In this document: in pieces, positions 8,358 to 16,252 of the stretch
Numbering within the stretch: the first letter of the stretch is position 1
Layout of the letters: each line of letters opens with the position of its first letter
NCBI RefSeq assembly: GCF_003581425.1
Contig: NZ_QXTG01000002.1
Span: 1,054,001 to 1,118,000 of the forward strand
Direction: 5' to 3'
DNA length: 64,000 bases
Source of the DNA: Amnibacterium setariae
GTDB lineage: Bacteria; Actinomycetota; Actinomycetes; Actinomycetales; Microbacteriaceae
Notes under the pieces: generated by a model
Told to the model about the DNA's origin: nothing
The model's database searches: none
What the model saw: only the letters and a program-made list of their open reading frames with translations
Position numbers and translations under genes: made by a program

Positions 8358-8965
8358 GCGTCCTCCCGCGGCCGGATCGCGTAGGTGAAGGCGCCGGCGT
8401 ACTCGTAGATCCTGCCGACGATCGGGGCGTCGACGGTGAGCGCGACGCGCTGGCGATCCGCGACGGGATCGAAGCGCTCGGTCAGCGTCACGCGGGGCGA
8501 GAGCGGACCGAGCGGCAGGCGAAGGGGGCCGAGTCGAAGGCGGACCGCGATCGAGTCGAGGCGGAGCCCGCCGTCGACCACGGCGGGACGGAACGCGGCC
8601 TCGATGCGGACGGGGTCGCCGATCCGGTCGACGACGACGCCGGGACCGGTCGCGACGGTCTCGTCGCGCATGATTAACCGGCGACCGTCGACCCGGATCC
8701 GCCGCACGGCCGCGACGCCGGCGCCCTCCGGCGTCGCACGGTTGCGGACGTCGAACGGCACGTCGGTCGCCCGCACCGGGAACAGCGACGGGCCGCCCAG
8801 CAGCCGCAGGACGGGTCGCAGCCAGCGACGGGGCGTGCCGACGACGTCGAAGACGCCCTCCCCGACCCCCTCCGCGTCGGGCGGGACGGCGGCGAAGTAG
8901 GCGCGCAGCTCGGGCCGCAGCCCCCTGATCGCGTCGCCGAGGGCGACCTCCCAGGGCGACGGCAC
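8354..8965 (-). CDS. DUF4166 domain protein
   Basis: 203 residues. It has the DUF4166 pattern: an N-terminal helical part (RPELRAYFAAVP), then a beta-rich body ending GRIYEYAGAFTYAIRP. Function is unknown. The GTG start at 8965 is 3 nt after the stop of the PPOX gene, and the stop overlaps the TIGR01777 gene. The minus-strand order PPOX, DUF4166, TIGR01777 therefore looks like one operon. Confidence 0.8.
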   Translation of the reverse strand: MPSPWEVALGDAIRGLRPELRAYFAAVPPDAEGVGEGVFDVVGTPRRWLRPVLRLLGGPSLFPVRATDVPFDVRNRATPEGAGVAAVRRIRVDGRRLIMRDETVATGPGVVVDRIGDPVRIEAAFRPAVVDGGLRLDSIAVRLRLGPLRLPLGPLSPRVTLTERFDPVADRQRVALTVDAPIVGRIYEYAGAFTYAIRPREDA

Positions 8966-8968
8966 GGA

Positions 8969-9361
8969 TCAGCCGCGCGGGCTCGAGACGCGGCGCGGGG
9001 CGATGCGGAGCAGCACGCGCTGCCCGCCGCCGCCGAACTGCGGGTACGGCTTGCCCAGGTACTTCTGCGACAGCTCGTCGATGTGCTCGCGGGCGCCGTC
9101 GGTCGTGACCTCGCGGACCTCGCCGCGGATCTGCACGTAGTCGGTCGGACGCGCCGGGTCGGACAGCGTGAGGGCCACGCGCGGGTCGCGCCGCACGTTG
9201 CGCAGCTTCTGGTGCCCCTCGACCGTGTTGATCAGGACGTCCTCGCCGTCGGTGTCGACCCACACCTGCGTCACCTGCGGCGACCCGTCGGGCATCGTCG
9301 TGGCGAGGTAGCAGATGCTCGCGGAGCGGAGGAGGTCGAGGACCGGCGCGGGGAGTTCCAT
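8969..9361 (-). CDS. PPOX-class F420/flavin-dependent oxidoreductase
   Basis: 130 residues with the split-barrel pattern of the PPOX (pyridoxamine 5'-phosphate oxidase-like) F420-binding group: YLATTMPDGSPQVTQVWVDTDGEDVLINT, then the K.RN.RRDPRVAL segment and the C-terminal YPQFGGGGQRVLLRI. Probably reduces or binds a small molecule with F420 or flavin. The ATG was chosen because TAGGGT lies 7 nt upstream. First gene of a three-gene minus-strand operon. Confidence 0.87.
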   Translation of the reverse strand: MELPAPVLDLLRSASICYLATTMPDGSPQVTQVWVDTDGEDVLINTVEGHQKLRNVRRDPRVALTLSDPARPTDYVQIRGEVREVTTDGAREHIDELSQKYLGKPYPQFGGGGQRVLLRIAPRRVSSPRG

Positions 9362-9368
9362 CGGCCCG

Positions 9369-9374
9369 ACCCTA
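9369..9374 (-). promoter_or_regulatory. -10 box (TAGGGT) for the PPOX operon
   Basis: TAGGGT (minus strand) ends 7 nt before the ATG at 9361; predicted leaderless promoter. Confidence 0.5.
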
Positions 9375-9392
9375 CGGAGCCCCTCCTGTGTG

Positions 9393-9453
9393 ACTTTGCT
9401 CACGCTTCTGGACGCCGAGTCGGCGACTCGGCGTCCAGAAGCGTGAGCAAAGT
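9393..9453. terminator. 30-nt-arm palindrome downstream of ffh
   Basis: Arms 9393-9422 and 9424-9453 are exact reverse complements around one G, giving a cruciform or hairpin of about 28 pairs. The core arm reads TTGCTCACGCTTCTGG. It lies just after the ffh stop and before the PPOX promoter, so it probably terminates ffh. Confidence 0.75.
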
Positions 9454-9468
9454 GAGGGTGAGAGCGGC

Positions 9469-11037
9469 TCAGCGGCCGAGGAGCTTCTGGAGCTTCTCCA
9501 GGTCCTCCGCGCTCGGCTGGCCGTCGCCGCCGGCCGCCGCGCCGCCACCGAGGCCGAACCCCGCTCCCCCGGCGCTCTGCGGCTTGAGCGAGCGCCCCTC
9601 GGCGAGCGCCGCGTTCTCCGCGGCGCGCTTCGCGGGGTTGCCCGACTTCGAGCCCTTCTTCTTCTGCTGCACCTGCTTGCGGCCGCCGCCGCCGTAGCCC
9701 ACGGGGCCCATGCCCGGGATCTGCGGGACGCCGCCGCGCGCGACGGTCTTCATCATCTTCGCGGCCTGGTCGAACCGCTGGACGAGCTGGTTCACGTCCG
9801 TCACGGTCATGCCCGAACCGCGGGCGATGCGGAGGCGGCGGGAGCCATTCAGCAGCTTCGGGTTCTGCCGCTCGGCGGGCGTCATCGACTGGATGATCGC
9901 CTCGGTCCGGACGATCTCGCGCTCGTCGAACTGGTCGAGCTGCTCCCGCATCTGCCGGGCGCCCGGCAGCATGCCGATCATCTTCATCAGGCCGCCGCGG
10001 TTGCGCAGCTGCTGCATCTGCTTGAGGAAGTCGTCGAGCGTGAACTGGGAGGTCGCGATCTTCTCCGCGAGCTCCATCGCCTCCTGCTCGTCGAACGTGG
10101 CCTGCGCCTGCTCGATGAGCGTGAGGATGTCGCCGAGGTCGAGGATGCGGCTCGCCATGCGATCGGGGTGGAACGGCTCGAAGTCCTCGAGCTTCTCGCC
10201 CGTCGACGCGAAGACGATCGGCCGGCCCGTGACGGAAGCGACCGACAGCGCCGCGCCGCCGCGGGCGTCGCCGTCGAGCTTCGTCAGGACGACGCCGGTG
10301 AAGTCGACGCCCTCCTGGAAGGCCTTCGCCGTCGCGACCGCGTCCTGACCGATCATCGCGTCGATGACGAACAGGACCTCGTCCGGGTCCGTCGCCTTCC
10401 GGATGTTCGCGGCCTGCTTCATCAGCTCCTGGTCGACGCCGAGGCGACCGGCCGTGTCGATGATGACGACGTCGTGCTGCTTGTCGCGGGCGAAGCGGAC
10501 GGCGTCCTTCGCGACGCGGACCGGGTCGCCGACGCCGTTGCCGGGCTCCGGCGCGAAGACGGTCGCGCCGGCCTGCTCGCCGACGACCTGCAGCTGCTGC
10601 ACCGCATTCGGGCGCTGGAGGTCGGCCGCGACGAGCAGCGGGGTGTGGCCGTCGTTCTCGAGCCACTTCGCGAGCTTGCCCGCGAGCGTCGTCTTGCCGG
10701 CGCCCTGGAGGCCCGCGAGCATGATCACGGTCGGGGGCTGCTTGGCGAACTCGAGCCGCCGCTGCTCCCCGCCGAGGATGCCGATGAGCTCGTCGTTGAC
10801 GATCTGCACGACCTGCTGGGCCGGGTTGAGGGCCTTGTTGATGTCGGCGCCGAGGGCGCGTTCGCGCACGTTCGCGGTGAACTGCTTCACCACGTCGAGG
10901 TTCACGTCGGCGTCGAGCAGCGCCCGGCGGATCTCGCGGACCGTGCCGTCGACGTCGCTCGCCGTGAGCACGCCCTTGCTGCGCAGGTTGGCGAGCGCGG
11001 CGGTGAGTCGATCCGACAGGGATCCGAAGGTGGCCAT
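9469..11037 (-). CDS. ffh: Signal recognition particle protein Ffh
   Basis: 522 residues. N domain 1-100; GTPase G domain with P-loop GLQGAGKTT (109-117), then DTAGR and TKLDGD; C-terminal methionine-rich M domain (KMQQLRNRGGLMKMIGMLPG and the RIARGSG signal-sequence/RNA-binding part). A low-complexity glycine/lysine tail of about 80 residues (GYGGGGRKQVQQKKKGSKSG and after) extends beyond the core. It pairs with FtsY to target nascent membrane proteins. TAGAAT lies 9 nt before the ATG. Confidence 0.98.
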   Translation of the reverse strand: MATFGSLSDRLTAALANLRSKGVLTASDVDGTVREIRRALLDADVNLDVVKQFTANVRERALGADINKALNPAQQVVQIVNDELIGILGGEQRRLEFAKQPPTVIMLAGLQGAGKTTLAGKLAKWLENDGHTPLLVAADLQRPNAVQQLQVVGEQAGATVFAPEPGNGVGDPVRVAKDAVRFARDKQHDVVIIDTAGRLGVDQELMKQAANIRKATDPDEVLFVIDAMIGQDAVATAKAFQEGVDFTGVVLTKLDGDARGGAALSVASVTGRPIVFASTGEKLEDFEPFHPDRMASRILDLGDILTLIEQAQATFDEQEAMELAEKIATSQFTLDDFLKQMQQLRNRGGLMKMIGMLPGARQMREQLDQFDEREIVRTEAIIQSMTPAERQNPKLLNGSRRLRIARGSGMTVTDVNQLVQRFDQAAKMMKTVARGGVPQIPGMGPVGYGGGGRKQVQQKKKGSKSGNPAKRAAENAALAEGRSLKPQSAGGAGFGLGGGAAAGGDGQPSAEDLEKLQKLLGR

Positions 11038-11087
11038 GGGTCCAGGATTCTACCGGCGGCGCCGCAGCCCGGGCGCGGCGGATGCGG

Positions 11088-11093
11088 GATCAT
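11088..11093 (+). promoter_or_regulatory. -10 box (GATCAT) for the Ser/Thr kinase
   Basis: GATCAT ends 6 nt before the GTG at 11100. A weaker match than others in the window, but it helps choose the start. Confidence 0.35.
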
Positions 11094-11099
11094 GAGCGC

Positions 11100-12221
11100 G
11101 TGACGGAGCTCTTCGCGGGGCGCTACGCCTTCGTCGACCTGCTGGGCTCCGGCGGCATGGGCACGGTGTGGCGCGTCTGGGACGCGAAGCGGCGGGAGTA
11201 CGCCGCCGCGAAGCTGCTGAGCCGCTCGGACAGCACCTCCCTCCTCCGGTTCATCCGCGAGTCCTCGTGGCGGGTCGAGCACGACCACGTGGTCACGCCC
11301 ACCGGGTGGGCCGCGGAGGACGACCGGGTGCTGTTCACGATGCCGCTGGTGCGCGGCGGCACGGTCGCGGACCTCGTCCGCGACTTCGGGGCGCTGCCGC
11401 TCGGGCTCGTGCTCGACCTCCTCGACCAGCTGCTCGCCGCCCTGACCGCGGTGCACGCGGCCGGCCTCGTGCACCGGGACGTCAAGCCGTCGAACCTCCT
11501 GCTGGAGCCGCCGGGGTCCGACCGGCCGCGGCTGCGGCTGTCCGACTTCGGCATCGCCGCCCACGTGGACGACCCCCGCTTGACGCGGATCGGCGAGGCG
11601 GTCGGCACGCGGGGCTACGCCGCGCCGGAGGTGCTGCGCGGCGCGGACCCCGACCCCGCTCAGGACGTCTACGCGGTCGGGGTGCTGGCGGCGGAGCTGG
11701 TGACGGGTCGCCGGCCCGGCGCCGGCGCGTCGGGACTCGGGGACCATCCGCTCGCCGCGCTCGTCGCCGCGATGACGGAGGACGACCCCGGACGGCGGCC
11801 CACGGCAGGAGGGGCGCGCCGCACCGTCGCCGGACTGACCGCCGCCCCCGGGCCCGAGCGGGGCGGGGACCCGGTCGAGGTGTTCGACCACGTGCCCGAG
11901 CTGCCGGACGGCTGGGCGCCGGACGGCCCCGTCCCCCTCGACGACGCGGGGACGCCGGTCCCGGTCCCGGCACCTGCATCCGAGGCCCGACCGGAGCCGG
12001 AGCCGGAGCCGGCGGCCGTGCAGGCCGCGACGCGCCCGGCGCCCACGAGGCCGGCCGCGACGCGCATCCTCCAGGAGCCGGGGCCGGACACCGAGCCGCT
12101 GCCGCCGGCGATGCGGCCGGTGCCGCGCCGCCGCGGCACCGGCTGGCTGCCGCTCGCCGTCGTGCTGCTGCTGGTCGGCGCCGTGAGCCTGATCGGCGGC
12201 GCGGTCCTCCTGCTGCGGTAG
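11100..12221 (+). CDS. Membrane-anchored Ser/Thr protein kinase (Hanks type)
   Basis: 373 residues from the GTG; an in-frame ATG at 11082 would add six. Kinase lobes 8 to about 260: Gly loop LLGSGGMGTVW (14-24), lysine K38 in AAK, catalytic HRDVKPSN (D127), DFG (D149), and GYAAPE. A proline/glutamate-rich linker follows (about 285-345). One C-terminal transmembrane helix (LPLAVVLLLVGAVSLIGGAV) leaves almost nothing outside. There are no PASTA repeats, so it is not PknB. It converges with a VWA membrane protein 6 bp away; the two may be functionally linked, but that is inference. Confidence 0.93.
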   Translation: MTELFAGRYAFVDLLGSGGMGTVWRVWDAKRREYAAAKLLSRSDSTSLLRFIRESSWRVEHDHVVTPTGWAAEDDRVLFTMPLVRGGTVADLVRDFGALPLGLVLDLLDQLLAALTAVHAAGLVHRDVKPSNLLLEPPGSDRPRLRLSDFGIAAHVDDPRLTRIGEAVGTRGYAAPEVLRGADPDPAQDVYAVGVLAAELVTGRRPGAGASGLGDHPLAALVAAMTEDDPGRRPTAGGARRTVAGLTAAPGPERGGDPVEVFDHVPELPDGWAPDGPVPLDDAGTPVPVPAPASEARPEPEPEPAAVQAATRPAPTRPAATRILQEPGPDTEPLPPAMRPVPRRRGTGWLPLAVVLLLVGAVSLIGGAVLLLR

Positions 12222-12227
12222 GTCGGC

Positions 12228-14171
12228 TCACCCGGCCCGACGGCGCAGCCGGAACAGGATCAGGGCGACGATCCCGCCCGCCAGCGCGAGGACGCCGAGC
12301 GCGATCGCCGCGACCCCGACGACACGTCGGACGGGCTCGAACGCGTCGGGAGCGGCGGCCCGGCTCCGCGAGCCGTCCGCGGCCGGCCCCGAGCGGGATG
12401 CCGACGGCGCGCTCGAGGGCGCCGAGGTCGCCGTCCCGACGGTGCCGTCCCGGGATGCGGCGACCGCGTACGCGGGCGATCCGGCGGCGGAACCGCGGAC
12501 CGCGGTGCTCATCGTGAAGGGCACCGCGTAGTCGCGGTCGTCCCCACCCGGCGTGAGGAGGGACACGAGCACCAGGTACCGTCCGGCCTCGCTGGCGGCG
12601 CGCGCCGTGCTCTCGATCTGGAAGCGGTTCCGGTAGGCGACCGCGTTCGTGTACTGGTAGACGCTCACGCCCTCCGATCCGGCGTACAGCGCCGTGTTGG
12701 AGCGGCGGGAGCCGGGGTCGCCGGCGTAGGCGACGTTCCCCTGCGCGTCCGCGCGGGACGGCGAGAGGATCGAGACGGCGAGCACCGGGGGCCGACCCGA
12801 GCCCAGGCGGCTGCCGAGCCCTGCGGAGATGGTCGGTCGCACCTGGGCGGCGAGCGACTGGCCCCAGTCCACGTCGACGGAGAACGCCTGCAGCTCGCCG
12901 GGCACGATCGTGCCGGAGATCGCACCGGGGTCGATCGGGGTCGCCGCGGCGAGGGAGGACCCGCCGACCACCTGCTTCGCCTGCTCCGACAGGTCGAGGG
13001 CCGTGAACGCGGGGGTGGAGGCGGTCTCCGGCAGCGACCCGACGTCGCGGACCGGTGCCTCCTCCCGCACCCGCAGCTCGAGCGGGACGTCGATCGCCGC
13101 GCCGAGCGAGGACTGGCCCTGCGCGCCGTGCGTCACCTGCACGACGTAGTCGCCGGCCTTGAGGCACCGCTGCTGGGACTGGTCCAGCGAGCTCGGGATG
13201 GCGAGCGACGCCGTGATGAGCGGGGTGAAGCCCGTCCCGACGTTGAGACCGGACCGCTGACCGCACGAGTAGCCCTCGGGACCGAGGACCACCAGGTCGA
13301 TCACGTCACCGCTCACCCGGGCGCGGGAGTCGACGGAGACGTGCAGCGTGGAGCCCTCCACGGTCCGGCGCACCCGGTAGTAGAGCGTCTTCCGGTCCCC
13401 CGTGCTGCTGCCGAGCGTGTCCAGCCAGTCGCCGTTGCCGAGCAGCGGCGATCCCTGCTGCGCGACGGTGCCGCGCACGGGCGTGCCCGTCTCGCGGAAG
13501 GGCTGGGCGGCGCGGGTCGCTGTCGTGTCGAGCGCGTTCGACAGGTCGTCGGCGCTGTCCGCGTCGTAGTACTCGCCCTGCCCCTTGTCCGCGATGCACT
13601 GCAGGGCGTCGCGCGCCTTGCCCGACACGTCGAGCCCCACGACGTCGATGCGGAGCGAGATCCCGTCCTTCGCGAGGGACGCGGCGACCGGGCACGGGTC
13701 GGGCGCGCAGGTCGGCTCCCCGTCGGAGACCAGCACGATGGTGCGCTGCCCGGTGGCGCCGAGGTCCTTCCCGGCCTGCTGGAGCGCGTAGCCGATCGGC
13801 GTCTCGCCGAAGGGCTTCACGCGGTCCACGGCCGCGTCGAGCGCCGGGCGGTTGCCGGTGCCGAGGTCGGCGATGCGCTGCGAGTCGGTGCAGGCGCGCC
13901 CCGACGCCTTCGACTGCGTCGCGCCGAAGGTGCGCATCCCGACCCGCTGCGCGTCGGGCAGGCCGTCGACGACGTCGTGCAGCGCCTCCTTCGCGGCGGC
14001 GATCTTCGTGCCGCCCTCGGGCAGGCGCTCCGCCATCGAGCCTGAGGCGTCGAGGACGAGCATCATGCTCCCCGGGTCCTCGGCGGGTGCCGCCGATGCC
14101 GGCCGCGCGACGGCGCCGCCGGCGAGCAGCAGCGCGACGCCGACCAGGGCGGGTGCAGTGAAGCGGTGCAT
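12228..14171 (-). CDS. Exported VWA-domain protein with C-terminal membrane anchor
   Basis: 647 residues from the ATG at 14171, which follows GGAGGAGGGG. Signal peptide 1-28 (LVGVALLLAGGAVARPASA). VWA domain about 35-215 with an intact MIDAS DASGS (41-45), the following TPIG and VSDGEPTCAPDPCP. A beta-rich extracytoplasmic region follows, then a Ser/Ala/Pro linker, a transmembrane helix (VAAIALGVLALAGGIVALILF) and an Arg-rich cytoplasmic tail. Topology suggests a surface metal-dependent adhesion or scaffold protein. Ligand unknown. Confidence 0.88.
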   Translation of the reverse strand: MHRFTAPALVGVALLLAGGAVARPASAAPAEDPGSMMLVLDASGSMAERLPEGGTKIAAAKEALHDVVDGLPDAQRVGMRTFGATQSKASGRACTDSQRIADLGTGNRPALDAAVDRVKPFGETPIGYALQQAGKDLGATGQRTIVLVSDGEPTCAPDPCPVAASLAKDGISLRIDVVGLDVSGKARDALQCIADKGQGEYYDADSADDLSNALDTTATRAAQPFRETGTPVRGTVAQQGSPLLGNGDWLDTLGSSTGDRKTLYYRVRRTVEGSTLHVSVDSRARVSGDVIDLVVLGPEGYSCGQRSGLNVGTGFTPLITASLAIPSSLDQSQQRCLKAGDYVVQVTHGAQGQSSLGAAIDVPLELRVREEAPVRDVGSLPETASTPAFTALDLSEQAKQVVGGSSLAAATPIDPGAISGTIVPGELQAFSVDVDWGQSLAAQVRPTISAGLGSRLGSGRPPVLAVSILSPSRADAQGNVAYAGDPGSRRSNTALYAGSEGVSVYQYTNAVAYRNRFQIESTARAASEAGRYLVLVSLLTPGGDDRDYAVPFTMSTAVRGSAAGSPAYAVAASRDGTVGTATSAPSSAPSASRSGPAADGSRSRAAAPDAFEPVRRVVGVAAIALGVLALAGGIVALILFRLRRRAG

Positions 14172-14192
14172 GTCCCCTCCTCCAGAAGTTTC

Positions 14193-14228
14193 CGATAGCA
14201 AATCACAGCGTGTTCACGATCGCAAACA
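14193..14228. promoter_or_regulatory. Candidate operator: paired CGATNGCAAA repeats in a divergent promoter
   Basis: CGATAGCAAA (14193-14202) and CGATCGCAAA (14217-14226) repeat 24 bp apart. The second lies in an imperfect 18-bp palindrome TGTT..CGATCG..AACA (14211-14228). The region is between the divergent VWA and HTH genes and is AT-richer than its surroundings. Possible binding site for the HTH protein. Confidence 0.4.
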
Positions 14229-14258
14229 TTCCTGGCAGACTCGGACCGGGAGGACGAG

Positions 14259-14774
14259 ATGACGGACGACGACGACATCGCGCGCAACCGTGAGGCCCAG
14301 GCGCGGCTCTACGGCCTGCCCGTCGGCGACCTGCTGCGGCGCTACAGCGACGCGCTCGGCGTGACGCAGGGCCGGCTCGCCGACCTGCTCGGCGTCTCCG
14401 CCCCGATGCTGTCACAGCTCGCGAACGGGCGGCGCGTCCGGTTCGGCAACCCGGTCTCGGTGCAGCGCCTGCAGGCGCTGCACGCCGCCGTGCTCGAGGT
14501 CGAGGCCGGGCGCCTCGCCCGCGAAGGCGCGATCGAGCGGGTCGAGGCGAACCGGGCCGCCGACGTCTTCACCGCCACCGCGCCGGCCGAGCCGGACCCC
14601 GTCGAGGCGGTGCAGCGGCTGTTCGCCCTCGCCGGCGCGCCCGAGGAGCACCGAGCGGCCGCCGCGCTGCTCGACCCCGCGCACCCCGGGATCGCCCGGC
14701 TGCTGCGCGCCGCCGGTGCCGGCGGGGCCGAAGACCTGCGCGCCCTCCTCGCCGCCGCTCGCGCGGCCGACTAG
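14259..14774 (+). CDS. Helix-turn-helix DNA-binding protein (XRE-like)
   Basis: 171 residues. An HTH at about 33-60 (VTQGRLADLLGVSAPMLSQLANGRR) is of the lambda-repressor/XRE class, followed by an alanine-rich helical C-terminus with no recognised domain. GGAGG precedes the ATG. It diverges from the VWA gene, with a candidate repeated operator between them, so it may regulate itself and that gene. Its stop overlaps the stop of the convergent epimerase by the palindrome CTAG. Confidence 0.82.
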   Translation: MTDDDDIARNREAQARLYGLPVGDLLRRYSDALGVTQGRLADLLGVSAPMLSQLANGRRVRFGNPVSVQRLQALHAAVLEVEAGRLAREGAIERVEANRAADVFTATAPAEPDPVEAVQRLFALAGAPEEHRAAAALLDPAHPGIARLLRAAGAGGAEDLRALLAAARAAD

Positions 14775-15760
14775 GCGGGTCGGCCCGCAAGGAGGCGGAG
14801 GAGGCCGCGCTCCTCGTCGTCGGTCAGCCCGGCGCCGTGCGGGTGCTCCGCCTGCGTCTCCTCCCACGCCAGCACGTCCCGCAGGGTCTCGTCGAGCGGG
14901 CGGTGGGTCAGGCCCGCCGCCCTCGCCTTCGCGCCGCTGCGCGCGGTGAAGCCCTGCCAGTCCGGGTCCGCGAGCCAGAGCGGGAGGCTGCGCGGGCCCG
15001 CCCACTCGGCGACACCCTGCTCGGCCAGCCACGCCTCCGGCGCCGCGGCGACCTCGGCCGTGGAGCGCGCCGCCCGGTGCGCGGCCGCGAGGTGCTCCGC
15101 GAGCGGCACCTCGGGGCCGACCGCGTCGAACACCCCGCCCGTCCCGTCCTCGGCGCAGCGCACGAGCCACGCGGCGAGGTCGCGCACGTCGATCAGCTCG
15201 GTCGACCGCTGCGGCGCGTCCGGCACCACCACCGCGTCACCGACGGGGTGGGCGAAGCGCCACGGCCAGTACCCGGAGCGGCCGGAACCGTCGCCCGGGC
15301 CGCCGATCAGCCCGGCGCGGGCGATCATCGCGCGGTCGCAGAAGCCGGCGAGCACCGCCGCTTCGCAGGCGACCTTCGCCGACCCGTAGTCCTCCATCGA
15401 CGCCATCCGGTCGGCCTCGAGCGGCGGCAGGAGCGGGAGGGACTCGTCGCCGTGGCGGGTGGTCGTGTCCGCGTACACGTTGCCGGTCGAGACGAACAGG
15501 TACCGCTCGGCGTCGAGCGCGGCGACCGCGCCGCGGACGTGGCCGGGGTGGCGGGCGACGTCGACCACCGCGTCCCACCGACCCTCGGCCGCGGCGTACG
15601 CGTCGGGCCGGTCGCGGTTCGCGCGGATCAGGCGCGCGCCCTCCGGGACGTCGCCGGACTCGCCGCGGGCGAGGCACGCCACCTCGTGGCCGCGTGCGAG
15701 CGCCTCCGCCGCGATCGTGCCGCCGAGCCAGGCCGTGCCGCCGAGGACGAGGATCCGCAT
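14771..15760 (-). CDS. NAD-dependent epimerase/dehydratase family protein (atypical SDR)
   Basis: 329 residues. Rossmann motif LVLGGTAWLGGTIAAEAL (4-21), FVSTGNVYA, then YGSAK with the SDR Tyr-X-X-X-Lys. C-terminal half resembles plant/actinobacterial reductases annotated simply as NAD-dependent epimerase. Substrate unknown. CAGGAT lies 6 nt before the ATG (15767-15772), pointing to a leaderless transcript. Ends convergently on the HTH gene with a 4-bp overlap. Confidence 0.83.
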   Translation of the reverse strand: MRILVLGGTAWLGGTIAAEALARGHEVACLARGESGDVPEGARLIRANRDRPDAYAAAEGRWDAVVDVARHPGHVRGAVAALDAERYLFVSTGNVYADTTTRHGDESLPLLPPLEADRMASMEDYGSAKVACEAAVLAGFCDRAMIARAGLIGGPGDGSGRSGYWPWRFAHPVGDAVVVPDAPQRSTELIDVRDLAAWLVRCAEDGTGGVFDAVGPEVPLAEHLAAAHRAARSTAEVAAAPEAWLAEQGVAEWAGPRSLPLWLADPDWQGFTARSGAKARAAGLTHRPLDETLRDVLAWEETQAEHPHGAGLTDDEERGLLRLLAGRPA

Positions 15761-15766
15761 GGCGCG

Positions 15767-15772
15767 ATCCTG
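15767..15772 (-). promoter_or_regulatory. -10 box (CAGGAT) for the epimerase gene
   Basis: CAGGAT (minus strand) ends 6 nt before the ATG at 15760. Confidence 0.45.
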
Positions 15773-15806
15773 CCGCGGCCGCACCGGCGACGCCTCCGGG
15801 ATCCGC

Positions 15807-16148
15807 TCAGGGCAGCGCCGGCGCGTCCGGTCCCGGCGGGTACAGGCGCTCCCACTGCAGCCACTTGGCGTCCATCGCCGCCTCGACGTCGACGCCGTGG
15901 CGCCGGGCGAGGAGGAGGACATGGCCGAGCACGTCCGCGACCTCCTCGGTCAGACGGCGCTCGACCTCCTCCGCGTCCCGTCCGCGGTCCTTGCCGCGGC
16001 CGGTGCGCGCGAGCTGCACCTGCGTCAGCTCTCCCAGCTCCTCGACGAGCTTGAGGACGAACCAGTCGTCGTCCCGCGTGAAGCCCTCCCGGACGGCGTA
16101 CCCCGCCGAGATCCGTTCGAGCCGGTCCGAGAGCGAGGCGAGGTCCAC
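15807..16148 (-). CDS. MazG-like nucleotide pyrophosphohydrolase
   Basis: 113 residues from the GTG at 16148. All-alpha NTP pyrophosphohydrolase pattern: KLVEELGEL with the E-x-x-E metal ligands, then the second half EEVADVLGHVLLLARRHGVD with E-x-x-D. It probably removes non-canonical or excess NTPs. A longer version starting at GTG 16229 would be read through a dispersed repeat element (16189-16225), encoding SRGSLRSHLDQRG. A weak TAGCGG lies 6 nt before that GTG, so the start is unsettled. Confidence 0.78.
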   Translation of the reverse strand: MDLASLSDRLERISAGYAVREGFTRDDDWFVLKLVEELGELTQVQLARTGRGKDRGRDAEEVERRLTEEVADVLGHVLLLARRHGVDVEAAMDAKWLQWERLYPPGPDAPALP

Positions 16149-16188
16149 GGGCGCAGTCGAACGGCGGCCACCGACGCCGCCGAGCCCC

Positions 16189-16225
16189 CGCTGGTCGAGG
16201 TGCGAGCGCAGCGAGCCTCGAGACC
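16189..16225 (+). repeat. Dispersed palindromic repeat A, single copy
   Basis: Matches the A consensus (CGCTGGTCGAGGTGCGAGCG continuing into CAGCGAGCCTCGAGACC) exactly. It lies between the divergent MazG and aldo/keto-reductase-like genes, unusual because other copies sit at gene ends. Confidence 0.8.
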
Positions 16226-16239
16226 GCACCCGCCCCCGC

Positions 16240-16245
16240 TACCGT
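16240..16245 (+). promoter_or_regulatory. -10 box (TACCGT) for the AKR-like gene
   Basis: TACCGT ends 7 nt before the ATG at 16253; predicted leaderless promoter. Confidence 0.5.
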
Positions 16246-16252
16246 CGCTCGG

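Noticed and set aside
11082-11099. ATG 11082 as the kinase start
   Set aside because: GTG 11100 fits the usual N-terminus of this kinase group and lies 6 nt after a -10-like GATCAT. The ATG remains possible.
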